Source: an uncultured Acidimicrobiales bacterium | Lineage (GTDB): Bacteria; Actinomycetota; Acidimicrobiia; Acidimicrobiales; SHLQ01 | NCBI GenBank assembly: GCA_938015295.1 | Contig: CALLQB010000085.1 | Span: 1 to 44,028, forward strand | Direction of reading: 5' to 3' | DNA: 44,028 nucleotides | Shown here: positions 20,562 through 28,756 of the stretch, piece by piece | Layout: the number at the start of each line of letters is the position of its first letter | How positions within the stretch are numbered: position 1 is the stretch's first letter | The notes under the pieces: model-generated | The model's database searches: none | Seen by the model: the letters and a program-made list of their open reading frames with translations, nothing else | Told to the model about the DNA's origin: nothing | Made by a program: the position numbers and the translations under genes

Positions 20562-21032
20562 CTACCCGGTCTTTCGAGGTGGGGCGAAGGGCACGAACCT
20601 AGGCGTAGCGGCGGCGTAGTCGGCGTAGTCGGGGTACCGCTCAGCAAGCTGCTGTTCTTCCCACTTGGCCTTGTCGTTGAAGAACAACGCTGTGCCGACG
20701 CCGATGACGAAATGGATCCAACTTCCCGAGCGAACGACCAGGCCGAGCACAACAGCGAGCACGCCGGTGTAGATGGGGTGACGGACAAAGCGGTAGAGGC
20801 CGGCGGTCGTGAGCTTGCCAGATGCGGTTGGCACGGGGGTTGGTGTCAGCGACCGTCCGAGGCGAAGCGACGCAATCGCGATGATGACGAGGCCTGCCAG
20901 AACAAACAGGTAGCCGAAGGTTCGCAGCCAGCTCGGCGTCGACCAGTCGTCGCGTGCTGGCAGAAAAATAAGGGCGAGAAGGAGTACAGCCTGCGCGGCT
21001 ACGTACGTCCAACCAATCATGGTGCGGTTCAC
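20562..21032 (-). CDS. Isoprenylcysteine carboxyl methyltransferase (ICMT)-like membrane protein
   Basis: A 156-residue integral membrane protein with about four spans. The C-terminal half carries GLYRFVRHPIYTGV, then WEEQQLAERYPDYADYAAATPRFVPF, the SAM-binding signature of the ICMT/PEMT-like family found widely in bacteria. The methyl acceptor is unknown; lipids or small thiols are candidates. It is convergent with the VOC gene (13-nt gap) and 46 nt downstream of the kinase gene on the same strand. Confidence 0.88.
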   Translation of the reverse strand: MNRTMIGWTYVAAQAVLLLALIFLPARDDWSTPSWLRTFGYLFVLAGLVIIAIASLRLGRSLTPTPVPTASGKLTTAGLYRFVRHPIYTGVLAVVLGLVVRSGSWIHFVIGVGTALFFNDKAKWEEQQLAERYPDYADYAAATPRFVPFAPPRKTG

Positions 21033-21078
21033 ACAGCGATCATAGAAGCACCGGGTTCGTTAGTTCGCCGTAGCGCTC

Positions 21079-21978
21079 CTACGGGGAATCGACCAGCCGA
21101 TCGGCGACTTCGAGCATGTGGCGGCCAACGGGCTGCAAGTCGATCGATGTTGCGAGGAGCCCGGTGGATACTCGTTCGACGATGCCCCATTCCCAGATCG
21201 CTGTTTCATTGAGCGCGCATCGCTGCGCCAGCCATCTGCTGCGTTGCCGCGGGTCGGTTTGCATGAGCTCTTCGGGGTCTTCACGCATGATGACGCCCAG
21301 ATCGTACTCGGCTTCGGCGAGTAGTCCGTCGGGGTCGATGAGTTTGTAGCCGTCGCCTGCTTGCAGCACGTTCCATTGATGTACGTCGCCGTGTACCAGC
21401 ACCGCTCGTTCGTCATCGTGGGCGGCGATGCGCCGCTCGGCGCACTCGATTGCATGGTCGACACTTCGTCGCGAACAAGGGCCACCAAGGTCGTCCCAAA
21501 GCGTGGTGATGTTATCGATTAGCCAGGCCGCCTTCGCCGCACCGGTCGGCAACCCGCAACCGGGTGCAGGACGCCAGAGTTGACGAGCGGTGTCAGCAAG
21601 AATGCGGAGCCGGTCGTGGTACCGCAGACCGAGGTCGTACAACGACGGCCCCAGACGCTCGAGAAGTAGCGCCGATCGCTCGGCGTCGTAACGAAGCAAC
21701 GTTGCGCAACCTTGACCATCGGCGAGCTGAAGAACGAGCCGTTCGTTGACCGCTTCGTCGCCATAACGTGGAATCAATAGCTTGAGGACCGCTTGGCTGC
21801 CATCGGCGCAGAACGCCTCGGCTACGAAGGCCTCGGTGCCTTCTTCGAACGTTTTGCCAAGGGTGAGGTCCCAGTCGTCGCAGATGCAAGCGATGAGGTC
21901 GTCGAGGTTGGCTAACCACTGCTCAGCCCCGAGGGCCACCGCCTTGTTGCGCACAACGGCCGGGATCGATGTTGTCAT
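21079..21978 (-). CDS. Aminoglycoside/hydroxyurea phosphotransferase-like kinase, APH(6) type
   Basis: A 299-residue protein of the APH(6)/HUR kinase family. LVHGDVHQWNVL is the catalytic Brenner loop (Asp base), and KLIDPDGLLAEAEYDLG the Mg-binding DxD-type segment with the family's characteristic E-x-x-Y-D-L-G continuation and MREDP. The N-terminal lobe has the ATP Lys in AVLKLLIPR. Streptomycin 6-kinases look like this, but chromosomal relatives often phosphorylate unknown metabolites, so resistance is not proven. The ATG at 21978 shares one base with the upstream stop (TGATG). A CCGTAG/CTACGG hairpin (21068-21084) lies across the stop codon. Confidence 0.88.
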   Translation of the reverse strand: MTTSIPAVVRNKAVALGAEQWLANLDDLIACICDDWDLTLGKTFEEGTEAFVAEAFCADGSQAVLKLLIPRYGDEAVNERLVLQLADGQGCATLLRYDAERSALLLERLGPSLYDLGLRYHDRLRILADTARQLWRPAPGCGLPTGAAKAAWLIDNITTLWDDLGGPCSRRSVDHAIECAERRIAAHDDERAVLVHGDVHQWNVLQAGDGYKLIDPDGLLAEAEYDLGVIMREDPEELMQTDPRQRSRWLAQRCALNETAIWEWGIVERVSTGLLATSIDLQPVGRHMLEVADRLVDSP

Positions 21979-22595
21979 CAGGTCGACCCTGACGATGCGT
22001 GGGCGGCTAGCCCGATCGCCCACCCCAACCAGTGCAGTCCGGTGCCGAGCAAGCCGGTCCACAGCAACATTCGGTAGCAGTCTTCGGCGCTCGAACAGCT
22101 GTGTGCCGACGGTAGGACAACCATCAACATGACGACGTGAATGACGAGAAGAACAAAGACCGCTTTGCGCAGAAGGTCGTTGGTGCTTTGGCCGAGAATT
22201 GCCATCGCAAGACTCGGCAGTGCAAGCGTGGCGACAGCCACCCAGATGCTTGGCTGTTCTTCAGCTATCGCTACGCCGGCGAAGAGCGGCAACGACACCG
22301 CCAACGGGGCGACTGCGAGACGCGGCGTCGCAGCAAACGCGAGTTTCAACAGCCCCATCGCTAGTGGCGCGGCGACGAGTGAGGCAAGGGCAAGCAACAC
22401 CCAACTCACCACGGCGAACGATCCGCCGCTCGTGTCCCACAGCAGCACGAAATGGCCGGTATCGACGGCGAACCGGCGTCCGTCGCGGAGGCCGTCGGCC
22501 ATCAGAATGGTGGCGACCGTAAGAACCGCGAACGCCGCGCCTAGTACCCCGAAGGAGAAGGCGTCTTTGTCCCTGTCCATTTCGTCGCTGTTCAT
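21978..22595 (-). CDS. Multi-spanning membrane protein, unknown function
   Basis: A 205-residue protein with about five or six hydrophobic helices (starting FGVLGAAFAVLTVATILMA, then VVSWVLLALASLVAAPLAM and further spans) and a short Cys pair loop SAHSCSSAEDC between the last two, probably outside the membrane. I recognise no family. It begins immediately after the oxidoreductase stop (no gap) and its stop overlaps the kinase start, so the three genes form one transcription unit. Confidence 0.78.
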   Translation of the reverse strand: MNSDEMDRDKDAFSFGVLGAAFAVLTVATILMADGLRDGRRFAVDTGHFVLLWDTSGGSFAVVSWVLLALASLVAAPLAMGLLKLAFAATPRLAVAPLAVSLPLFAGVAIAEEQPSIWVAVATLALPSLAMAILGQSTNDLLRKAVFVLLVIHVVMLMVVLPSAHSCSSAEDCYRMLLWTGLLGTGLHWLGWAIGLAAHASSGST

Positions 22596-23612
22596 CTAGG
22601 TCTGGGCGAGGGGGTCTCTCGAGGGCCGTGGTTCGAGACCGGCGGCGGTGTAACAGGCGTCGATGAGTCGCATCGTCGCAACCGAATCCTCGCCGCTTGT
22701 CACCGGCATCGTGCCCGTCGCAACCGCGTCGCGAAATGCCACCAGCTGGTGGTAGTAGGTGGTGCTTGTCGGAACGTCGTGGCTGACGGTTGTGTCGCCC
22801 GTGGTCACCTCAAGCGACGCGCCGTGTTGTGGGGCCAGTGGGTTGATGACAGTCATCGTGCCGTTCGTTCCGGAGACCACCAGGTCGATCTTCGGTTGGG
22901 GATCTGGGCCGATCATCGAACATTCGATTTCGCCGGTGACGCCGCTATCCCACAACAGTTGCGCGGTGAGTCGTCCGTCGATCTGGTCAACAGGCGTGTC
23001 GGCCGAGGCCGACGTAACTCTTGGTTCATCGCCAACCGCCCACCTCACCCACTGTGCCGGATAGCAGCCAAGATCCATCATGGCACCACCCCCAATTGCT
23101 AGATCCCACCGGATGTCGGTTTGCGGAATCGCGCCCTCGGGGAGATTGAAGTGCGCGCTGACGTGCGTGAGATCGCCAAGGTCTCCCGAGTCGAGAACCC
23201 CACGCATCAGCTCGACAAGTGGGTGATAACGCCAGTGGTAGGCCTCCATCACAATGAGGCCTCGGTTGGCGAAGGCCTGCTCACCGGCGGCGGTCATCTC
23301 GCTCGCCTCGACGGCGTTGCTAGCAAAGGGTTTCTCGCAAAGCACGTGTTTGCCGGCGTCGAGCGCAGCCAACGTCCATTGGCGATGCAGCGCTGCCGGC
23401 GTCGCGATGTACACAGCATCGATGTCGTCGCAGGCCACCAACTCTTCATAGGACCCAAAAGCCTGAGGAACGTTCCAACGCTCGGCGGCTTCGGTGGCTC
23501 GGTCCTTCGAGCGCGCGGCAACGGCCACGAGTTCGACGCCGTCGACCTGTGGCGCCGGTTCGATGATGGCACCGTCGGTGATTCGGGCAGCGGCAACAAG
23601 ACCAAGTTTCAT
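22596..23612 (-). CDS. Gfo/Idh/MocA-family NAD(P)-dependent oxidoreductase
   Basis: A 338-residue two-domain dehydrogenase. The N-terminal Rossmann domain is LGLVAAARITDGAI, then the fold's CEKPFASN motif with the conserved Glu-Lys-Pro (about residues 93-96). The C-terminal alpha/beta domain shows GAMMDLGCYPAQWVRWAVG, where the conserved D-x-G-x-x is kept. It oxidises or reduces a sugar, inositol or related diol, with trans-dihydrodiol dehydrogenase-like members possible. The first gene of the operon with the membrane protein and kinase. Confidence 0.93.
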   Translation of the reverse strand: MKLGLVAAARITDGAIIEPAPQVDGVELVAVAARSKDRATEAAERWNVPQAFGSYEELVACDDIDAVYIATPAALHRQWTLAALDAGKHVLCEKPFASNAVEASEMTAAGEQAFANRGLIVMEAYHWRYHPLVELMRGVLDSGDLGDLTHVSAHFNLPEGAIPQTDIRWDLAIGGGAMMDLGCYPAQWVRWAVGDEPRVTSASADTPVDQIDGRLTAQLLWDSGVTGEIECSMIGPDPQPKIDLVVSGTNGTMTVINPLAPQHGASLEVTTGDTTVSHDVPTSTTYYHQLVAFRDAVATGTMPVTSGEDSVATMRLIDACYTAAGLEPRPSRDPLAQT

Positions 23613-23653
23613 GCGATTACCCTAGTGGTGCTGTCGGGGCGCAGTGCCGTGCT

Positions 23654-24298
23654 TTAGTCGGGTAGCGGGTGCACCTTGAGCGACAAAAACCTGATGGGCA
23701 GGTCGATGAGTTTGGTGGGGCCATGCGCGACCTCACCGCGAAACTGCATCGTCGCGCCGGGTTCGAGCACATAGCGCTTCGAGCCGTAGCCGTACTCGAC
23801 GGTTCCTTCGAGCATGTAGATCATCTCGACCCCGCCGTGTTGGAACAGAGGGAACACTTCGTCGGCCTTGGCATCGGCTTTGGTGATGCTGACCAGTACT
23901 GGTTCGATCTCGCGCAGCGGACCGCGGAGAGCGCCAAGGTCGTGATAGCTCCGCCCATCGTTGCCGCCCTCATGTGCGATCTCGATGCCGCCACCTGGCG
24001 GCACGATCACCGCGTCGTGCTCTTCGTCGAGGCCGCGAAAGAACGCCGTGAATGGCACGCCGGTGGCGTTGGCGAGGCTGGTGAGTGTGCTGAGACTCGG
24101 CGACGTCTGGCCGTGCTCAATTTTCGACAACATGCCGAGAGATAGCCCTGATTCCTCGGCGAGCCGTTCCATCGTGAAACCCAGATCAAGGCGGAGGTCG
24201 CGGACCCGGTCGCCAATCACGCGGCTCACCTCTTCTGGCGTGAGCCCTTCGTGTCCCGGTGTACCGGGTTGCTTGTTGGGTTGACTGGTTCGACCCAT
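23654..24298 (-). CDS. XRE-family regulator with C-terminal cupin domain
   Basis: A 214-residue regulator. Residues about 28-82 form the helix-turn-helix (MERLAEESGLSLGMLSKIEHGQTSP region), and 140-210 a cupin barrel (EVFPLFQHGGVEMIYMLEGT, GATMQFRGEVAHG). PuuR-like members sense polyamines, amines or amino acids. It lies 24 nt after the ligase gene on the same strand and probably controls the divergent ligase/MgsABC-like cluster; the dyad at 25751-25765 is a candidate site. It is convergent with no gene on its 3' side but ends 41 nt from the oxidoreductase start. Confidence 0.93.
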   Translation of the reverse strand: MGRTSQPNKQPGTPGHEGLTPEEVSRVIGDRVRDLRLDLGFTMERLAEESGLSLGMLSKIEHGQTSPSLSTLTSLANATGVPFTAFFRGLDEEHDAVIVPPGGGIEIAHEGGNDGRSYHDLGALRGPLREIEPVLVSITKADAKADEVFPLFQHGGVEMIYMLEGTVEYGYGSKRYVLEPGATMQFRGEVAHGPTKLIDLPIRFLSLKVHPLPD

Positions 24299-24322
24299 GA
24301 CGGTGACGAGCTGCGTGCCTGG

Positions 24323-25687
24323 TTAGAACAACGTCAGGTACTGGTCGATCTCGCCAGCGGTTACCTCGTGGTGATGCGCCATAAATTCGGCCTTCTTCAC
24401 CTCGGCGAAGTATTCGCTGTAGGGGCCGCCCCGGGTGTCGCCCAGACCGTCACGCAGCACAGCACAAGAGGCCAGGTTTTCGGCCGCATGCAGCAAGGTC
24501 GGCGGCAGTGTCTCGATGCCACGCTTGGCAATTTCGGCGGGGGAGAGCGCAAACAGGTTGGCGGTGTTGGGCTCGCCAGGATCCATCGTATTGTTCACGC
24601 CATCCATGCCGCAGGCAAGCATCGCCGCGAACATGAGGTACGGGTTGGCGGCGCCGTCGCCGAGACGAACTTCGAGCCTGTCGGGCTCGGGTATACGAAT
24701 CATCTGTGTGCGGTTGTTGCCGCCATACGCCGCATACGCCGGTGCCCACGTTGCGCCGGACGTCGGAGCGCCCACGCCCATACGTTTGTACGAGTTGACG
24801 ATTGGGCACGCAATGGCGACCAACGATTGCGCGTGTGCCACCAGCCCAGCCGCGAACTGATACGCCATTTCGCTTAGGCCAAGACCTTTGCTGTCGGTCG
24901 CTGCATCGCTGGCCGAAAAGAGCGGCTCGTCGGTGTCGGCGGTCCACAAACTGATGTGGGCATGCAGGCCGTTGCCAGTTTTATCGGAGAACGGCTTTGG
25001 CATGAACGTTGCATACCGGCCATCGCGTTGGGCCATGGTGTGGATCATCAGCCGGAACAAAATAAGGCGATCAGCGGTGGTCATCGCGTCGGCATATTGC
25101 CAGTTCTGCTCAAACTGGCCGTTGGCGTCTTCGTGATCGTTGGCGTAGTTGCCCCAGCCCATTGCATTGAGGTTCTCAGAAACTGCGGTGAGGTGAGGCA
25201 GCATTCGGGTAAGGCCACGGGCGTCGTAGCAGGGGAGTGCGTCGATGTCGCGTTCGTCGGCAACCTGAATCGAGCCGTCGTCGTTTCGGACGACAAGCGA
25301 ATACTCGGCTTCGACACCGGTTTTCATCACCAGGTTCGATGCGGCAAGTTTGTCGAGCGCCCGACGAAGAATGACCCGAGGAGCATACGGCCACAGTTCG
25401 CCTTCGACCGTTGCGTCGCATTGCATAGCGGCAACGTTGGGTTGCCACGGCAGCTGGGTGTACGACGTCGGGTCGGGCATCGCAAGAATGTCTGGGTCGG
25501 CGGGGTTCTGGCCCATTGGACCCGCGGCAAACCCGGCGAATCCGGCACCGTCGGTCATCAGCCCTTCGAGAGCGTTGACCGGCACCAGCTTGGCGCACGG
25601 TTTGCCGTGCATTTCGACAAACATTGCGTAGATGTACTCGACGCCGTCGGCTTCGACCCGAGCCTGGATGTCTTCGTAAGCCCCCAT
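24323..25687 (-). CDS. gmaS: Glutamine-synthetase-like ligase (gamma-glutamylmethylamide synthetase / GlnT type)
   Basis: A 454-residue glutamine synthetase superfamily enzyme. GVEAEYSL has the metal-binding Glu pair, NGLHAHISLW the catalytic His/metal loop, and NNRTQMIRIPEPDRLEVRLGD followed by ANPYLMFAAM the ATP and glutamate contacts. Members of this branch join glutamate to methylamine (GmaS) or ammonia (GlnT). The divergent MgsABC/GlxBCD-like genes favour GmaS, but GlnT is a real alternative, so the symbol is provisional. AAAGGGGA precedes the ATG at 25687. It is followed by the XRE-cupin regulator. Confidence 0.85.
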   Translation of the reverse strand: MGAYEDIQARVEADGVEYIYAMFVEMHGKPCAKLVPVNALEGLMTDGAGFAGFAAGPMGQNPADPDILAMPDPTSYTQLPWQPNVAAMQCDATVEGELWPYAPRVILRRALDKLAASNLVMKTGVEAEYSLVVRNDDGSIQVADERDIDALPCYDARGLTRMLPHLTAVSENLNAMGWGNYANDHEDANGQFEQNWQYADAMTTADRLILFRLMIHTMAQRDGRYATFMPKPFSDKTGNGLHAHISLWTADTDEPLFSASDAATDSKGLGLSEMAYQFAAGLVAHAQSLVAIACPIVNSYKRMGVGAPTSGATWAPAYAAYGGNNRTQMIRIPEPDRLEVRLGDGAANPYLMFAAMLACGMDGVNNTMDPGEPNTANLFALSPAEIAKRGIETLPPTLLHAAENLASCAVLRDGLGDTRGGPYSEYFAEVKKAEFMAHHHEVTAGEIDQYLTLF

Positions 25688-25720
25688 GGTGGTCCCCTTT
25701 AGTAGAGCGCGCCGGGCGGT

Positions 25721-25748
25721 TTGACCCGGCTCGTGCGACCACTACTCT
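25721..25748 (+). promoter_or_regulatory. Predicted promoter of the mgsABC-like operon
   Basis: TTGACC (25721-25726) and TACTCT (25743-25748) with a 16-bp spacer, on the plus strand, about 50 nt before the first mgs-like ATG. The start point would fall near 25755, inside the dyad described separately. Confidence 0.5.
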
Positions 25749-25750
25749 AG

Positions 25751-25765
25751 GTGAAGAAGCTTCAC
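25751..25765. promoter_or_regulatory. Candidate operator in the divergent gmaS/mgsA region
   Basis: Perfect dyad GTGAAG-AAG-CTTCAC. It sits directly after the predicted -10 element of the right-hand operon, across the expected transcription start, which suits a repressor. The XRE-cupin protein encoded next to gmaS is the obvious candidate binder. Confidence 0.5.
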
Positions 25766-25796
25766 TGCTGTCAAAGAACACTTTTGGGGGTCCAGA

Positions 25797-26696
25797 ATGT
25801 GCGGAATCGTCGGTCTGTTTCTGAAGACCGAAAAATATCGACACGAACTCGGGCTCCATACCGCGGCGATGTTGCACGAGATGCGTGGCCGCGGACTCGA
25901 TAGCGCAGGGTTTGCGGTCTATGACCCAGCACGCGAAGGACACACCAGATTGACGTTGCTGTCCGAGGGGCGAGAGTTCGACTGGTCGCCAACCGCAGCC
26001 GCTCTCGAGACTGCGCTCAACGCCGAAGTTACGGTGCGCCAGATTCTCGACCATGCAGTGTTTGAAACAACCGGCGACGGTCGGGCTGCCCGCCAATGGA
26101 TTATCGACAACGTTCCTGAGGTCGACGTGCTGAGCCACGGCCGCCAAATCGAACTGTACAAGTCGGTCGGCGACCCTGATCTGGTGGCAAGCCGCTACGA
26201 CCTTGCCTCGCGCACCGGCACCCATGCCATCGCCCACACCCGCATGGCCACCGAGTCGGCCGTAACCACCAACGGGTCACACCCCTTCGTGACCGGCGCC
26301 GACACCTGTCTGGTACACAACGGTTCGTTGTCGAATCACAATCAACTACGCAAGAAGCTGGTGCAGCAAGGAGAGTCGTTCCAGACCGAAAACGACAGTG
26401 AAGTCGCAGCCGGGTATCTCAGCTGGCGCCTTCGCGAAGGCGACACGATCGACGAGGCGCTGCACGGGGCCCTTCGCGATCTCGACGGCTTCTACACCTT
26501 TGCCATCGGCGTCGAGAACGGCTTTGCCATTCTGCGCGACCCGATTGCCTGTAAACCCGCAGTGGTTGCCGAGACCGACGATTGGGTGGCGATGTCGTCG
26601 GAGTACCGGGCGATCGCCATGTTGCCCGACGTTGCACATGCATCGGTGTTCGAACCCGATCCGGGCCGTATCTACAGCTGGAGTTTGGCAGCATGA
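25797..26696 (+). CDS. Class II glutamine amidotransferase subunit, MgsA/GlxB-like
   Basis: A 299-residue Ntn-hydrolase-type amidotransferase. MCGIVGLFLK exposes Cys as the N-terminal nucleophile, GTHAIAHTRMATESAV and TNGSHPFVTGADTCLVHNGSLSNH are the glutaminase pocket motifs, and FQTENDSEVAAGYL is the Asp contact. It should release ammonia (or methylamine from gamma-glutamylmethylamide) for the synthase. The ATG has GGGGG at a 7-nt spacing. The gene overlaps the next by ATGA. Confidence 0.9.
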   Translation: MCGIVGLFLKTEKYRHELGLHTAAMLHEMRGRGLDSAGFAVYDPAREGHTRLTLLSEGREFDWSPTAAALETALNAEVTVRQILDHAVFETTGDGRAARQWIIDNVPEVDVLSHGRQIELYKSVGDPDLVASRYDLASRTGTHAIAHTRMATESAVTTNGSHPFVTGADTCLVHNGSLSNHNQLRKKLVQQGESFQTENDSEVAAGYLSWRLREGDTIDEALHGALRDLDGFYTFAIGVENGFAILRDPIACKPAVVAETDDWVAMSSEYRAIAMLPDVAHASVFEPDPGRIYSWSLAA

Positions 26697-27394
26697 CCGA
26701 AACCATTCTTGATCTCGCCGAGATCACCCTTCGCGAGTTGAACCAAACCCTGCAAAACAGCGCCAACGGGGCGTTCCGGGTAACAAACCCTCGGGGTGCG
26801 CATGCGGTGGCGGCCGGCCTACACACCGATGTCGAGGTGCATATCGACGGCTCGGTTGGCTACTACTGCGCCGGCATGCATCAGGTCGGAACCGTCCGAG
26901 TCGAGGGCAACGCGAGCACCGGGCTCGCCGAAAACATCATGTCGGGCAAGGTGCACATCACCGGTAGCGCCACGATGTCGGCCGGAGCCACCGGCAACGG
27001 TGGACTCGTGGTAATCGAAGGAAATTCGGGCGCCCGTTGCGGCATCTCGATGAAAGGCGTCGACATCGTGGTGGGCGGAAACGTCGGCCATATGAGTGCG
27101 TTCATGGGGCAGGCGGGCAATCTGGTGGTGCTCGGCGACGCGGCGAACGACCTTGGCGACTCGTTATACGAGGCCAACATCTTTGTGCGCGGCAAGGTTG
27201 CCTCTCTTGGCGCCGACTGCATCGAAAAGGAGATGCGAGCCGAGCACGTTGAGACCCTCACTCGGTTGCTTGCCGAAGCGGGCATGGATGCCGACCCCGC
27301 CGACTTCACCCGGTTCGGGTCGGCCCGCGAGCTCTACAACTTTCATGTCGATGACATCGACGCCGAACTCGCAGCCCGAAGCACAGGAGCCTGA
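26693..27394 (+). CDS. Glutamate-synthase GXGXG-domain subunit, MgsB/GlxC-like
   Basis: A 233-residue right-handed beta-helix protein, equivalent to the C-terminal domain of the glutamate synthase large subunit. Repeats such as VRVEGNASTGLAENIMSGKVHITGSATMSAGATGNGG and VIEGNSGARCGISMKGVDIVVGGNVGHMSAFMGQAGNLVVLGD show the Gly-x-Gly turns. It links the ammonia-producing and FMN-containing parts. The ATG overlaps the upstream stop (ATGA), and the length and order fit MgsB. The upstream in-frame ATG at 26582 is inside the previous gene and rejected. Confidence 0.9.
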   Translation: MTETILDLAEITLRELNQTLQNSANGAFRVTNPRGAHAVAAGLHTDVEVHIDGSVGYYCAGMHQVGTVRVEGNASTGLAENIMSGKVHITGSATMSAGATGNGGLVVIEGNSGARCGISMKGVDIVVGGNVGHMSAFMGQAGNLVVLGDAANDLGDSLYEANIFVRGKVASLGADCIEKEMRAEHVETLTRLLAEAGMDADPADFTRFGSARELYNFHVDDIDAELAARSTGA

Positions 27395-27397
27395 CCC

Positions 27398-28726
27398 GTG
27401 TCTGAACAGCCATTCTCGCAGCAACCGTGGAACCTCCGAGAATCCTATACCTACGATCGAAACGTCATCGCCGAGATCCGTCGAGCCGCCAACACCGGTA
27501 TCTACCGAATCCGCGGATGGGGCGCCAAACGCGAACTGCCGACTCTCGATGATCTTGTTTTCCTCGGAGCGTCGATGTCGCGGTACCCGCTCGAGGGGTA
27601 CCGCGAAGCGTGCGGCACCGACATCGTCATCGGCGAAGGTCGCGCAGAAAACCCGGTGAAGCTCGATATTCCCATCACCATCGCCGGTATGAGTTTCGGC
27701 TCGCTCTCGGCCAACGCCAAAGAGGCTCTCGGTCGCGGCGCCAGCGCAATGGGCACCTCGACAACCACTGGCGACGGGGGCATGACCTCTGAAGAACGCG
27801 GTCACTCGAACACGCTTGTTTACCAGTACCTGCCGAGTCGTTACGGCATGAACCCCGACGATCTGCGCAAGGCCGACGCGATCGAGATCGTGGTCGGCCA
27901 GGGAGCAAAACCAGGCGGCGGCGGCATGCTCATGGGCCAAAAAATCAACGAGCGAGTCGCCCAGATGCGCACCTTGCCTGAAGGCATCGATCAACGTTCC
28001 GCCTGCCGTCACCCCGACTGGACCGGACCCGACGACCTCGCGATTAAAATTGTCGAGTTGCGGGAGATCGTGAACCACCGGGTGCCGATCTATGTGAAGG
28101 TTGGCGCCGCTCGCCCGTATTACGACACCGCGCTATCGGTGAAAGCTGGCGCCGATGCTGTGGTGGTCGACGGCATGCAAGGCGGCACCGCAGCAACCCA
28201 AGACGTCTTCATCGAACACGTTGGCATACCGACTATCGCTGCTATTCCCGAGGCGGTACGCGCGCTACAAGAGCTTGGTGTGCATCGCGAAGTAAAGCTG
28301 ATCGCCGCCGGCGGAATGCGTTCGGGTGCCGACGTAGCGAAGGCCATCGCTCTCGGCGCCGATGCTGTCTCCATCGGCACCGCTGCGCTGATCGCGATCG
28401 GCGACAACGACCCAGCACTCGAAGCCGAATACAACAAACTCGGTACCTCTGCGGGCTACTGGGAGGACTTTCAGGCTGGCAACGATCCGGCTGGGATCAC
28501 GACGCAGGATCCAGCGCTGTCGGGTCGGCTCGACCCGGTTATTGGCGGTCGACGGTTGGCCAATTACCTCAAGGTTTTGTCGGTCGAGGCGCAGACGTTG
28601 GCGCGGGCATGTGGCAAGTCACATGTCACCAACCTTGAGCCCGAAGACCTCGCGGCACTCACGGTTGAGGCCGCAGCGATGGCGAAGGTCCCGCTGGCTG
28701 GCACTGGCTGGGTGCCGGGCGGCTAG
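27398..28726 (+). CDS. FMN-binding glutamate synthase subunit, MgsC/GlxD-like
   Basis: A 442-residue protein equal to the central FMN and iron-sulfur domain of glutamate synthase. FMN-binding features are MSFGSLSANAKEALGRGA, VKVGAARPYYD, DGMQGGTAATQDVFI, and the phosphate-binding IAAGGMRSGADVAKAIALGADAVSIG. It should use 2-oxoglutarate plus the ammonia or methylamine channelled from MgsA to make glutamate or N-methylglutamate. The GTG at 27398 follows AGGAG by 8 nt and a 3-nt gap after mgsB. No mgdABCD-like dehydrogenase follows. Confidence 0.92.
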   Translation: MSEQPFSQQPWNLRESYTYDRNVIAEIRRAANTGIYRIRGWGAKRELPTLDDLVFLGASMSRYPLEGYREACGTDIVIGEGRAENPVKLDIPITIAGMSFGSLSANAKEALGRGASAMGTSTTTGDGGMTSEERGHSNTLVYQYLPSRYGMNPDDLRKADAIEIVVGQGAKPGGGGMLMGQKINERVAQMRTLPEGIDQRSACRHPDWTGPDDLAIKIVELREIVNHRVPIYVKVGAARPYYDTALSVKAGADAVVVDGMQGGTAATQDVFIEHVGIPTIAAIPEAVRALQELGVHREVKLIAAGGMRSGADVAKAIALGADAVSIGTAALIAIGDNDPALEAEYNKLGTSAGYWEDFQAGNDPAGITTQDPALSGRLDPVIGGRRLANYLKVLSVEAQTLARACGKSHVTNLEPEDLAALTVEAAAMAKVPLAGTGWVPGG

Positions 28727-28756
28727 GGAGCAGCTGAGAAACCGGTCGACGCCGCT

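Noticed and set aside
21068..21084. CCGTAG-N5-CTACGG hairpin as a rho-independent terminator
   Set aside because: It overlaps the stop codon of the kinase gene and has no T-run, so termination is doubtful.
27164..28078. 304-codon reverse frame across the mgsB/mgsC-like genes
   Set aside because: Opposite strand to two strongly conserved genes; no recognisable motif.
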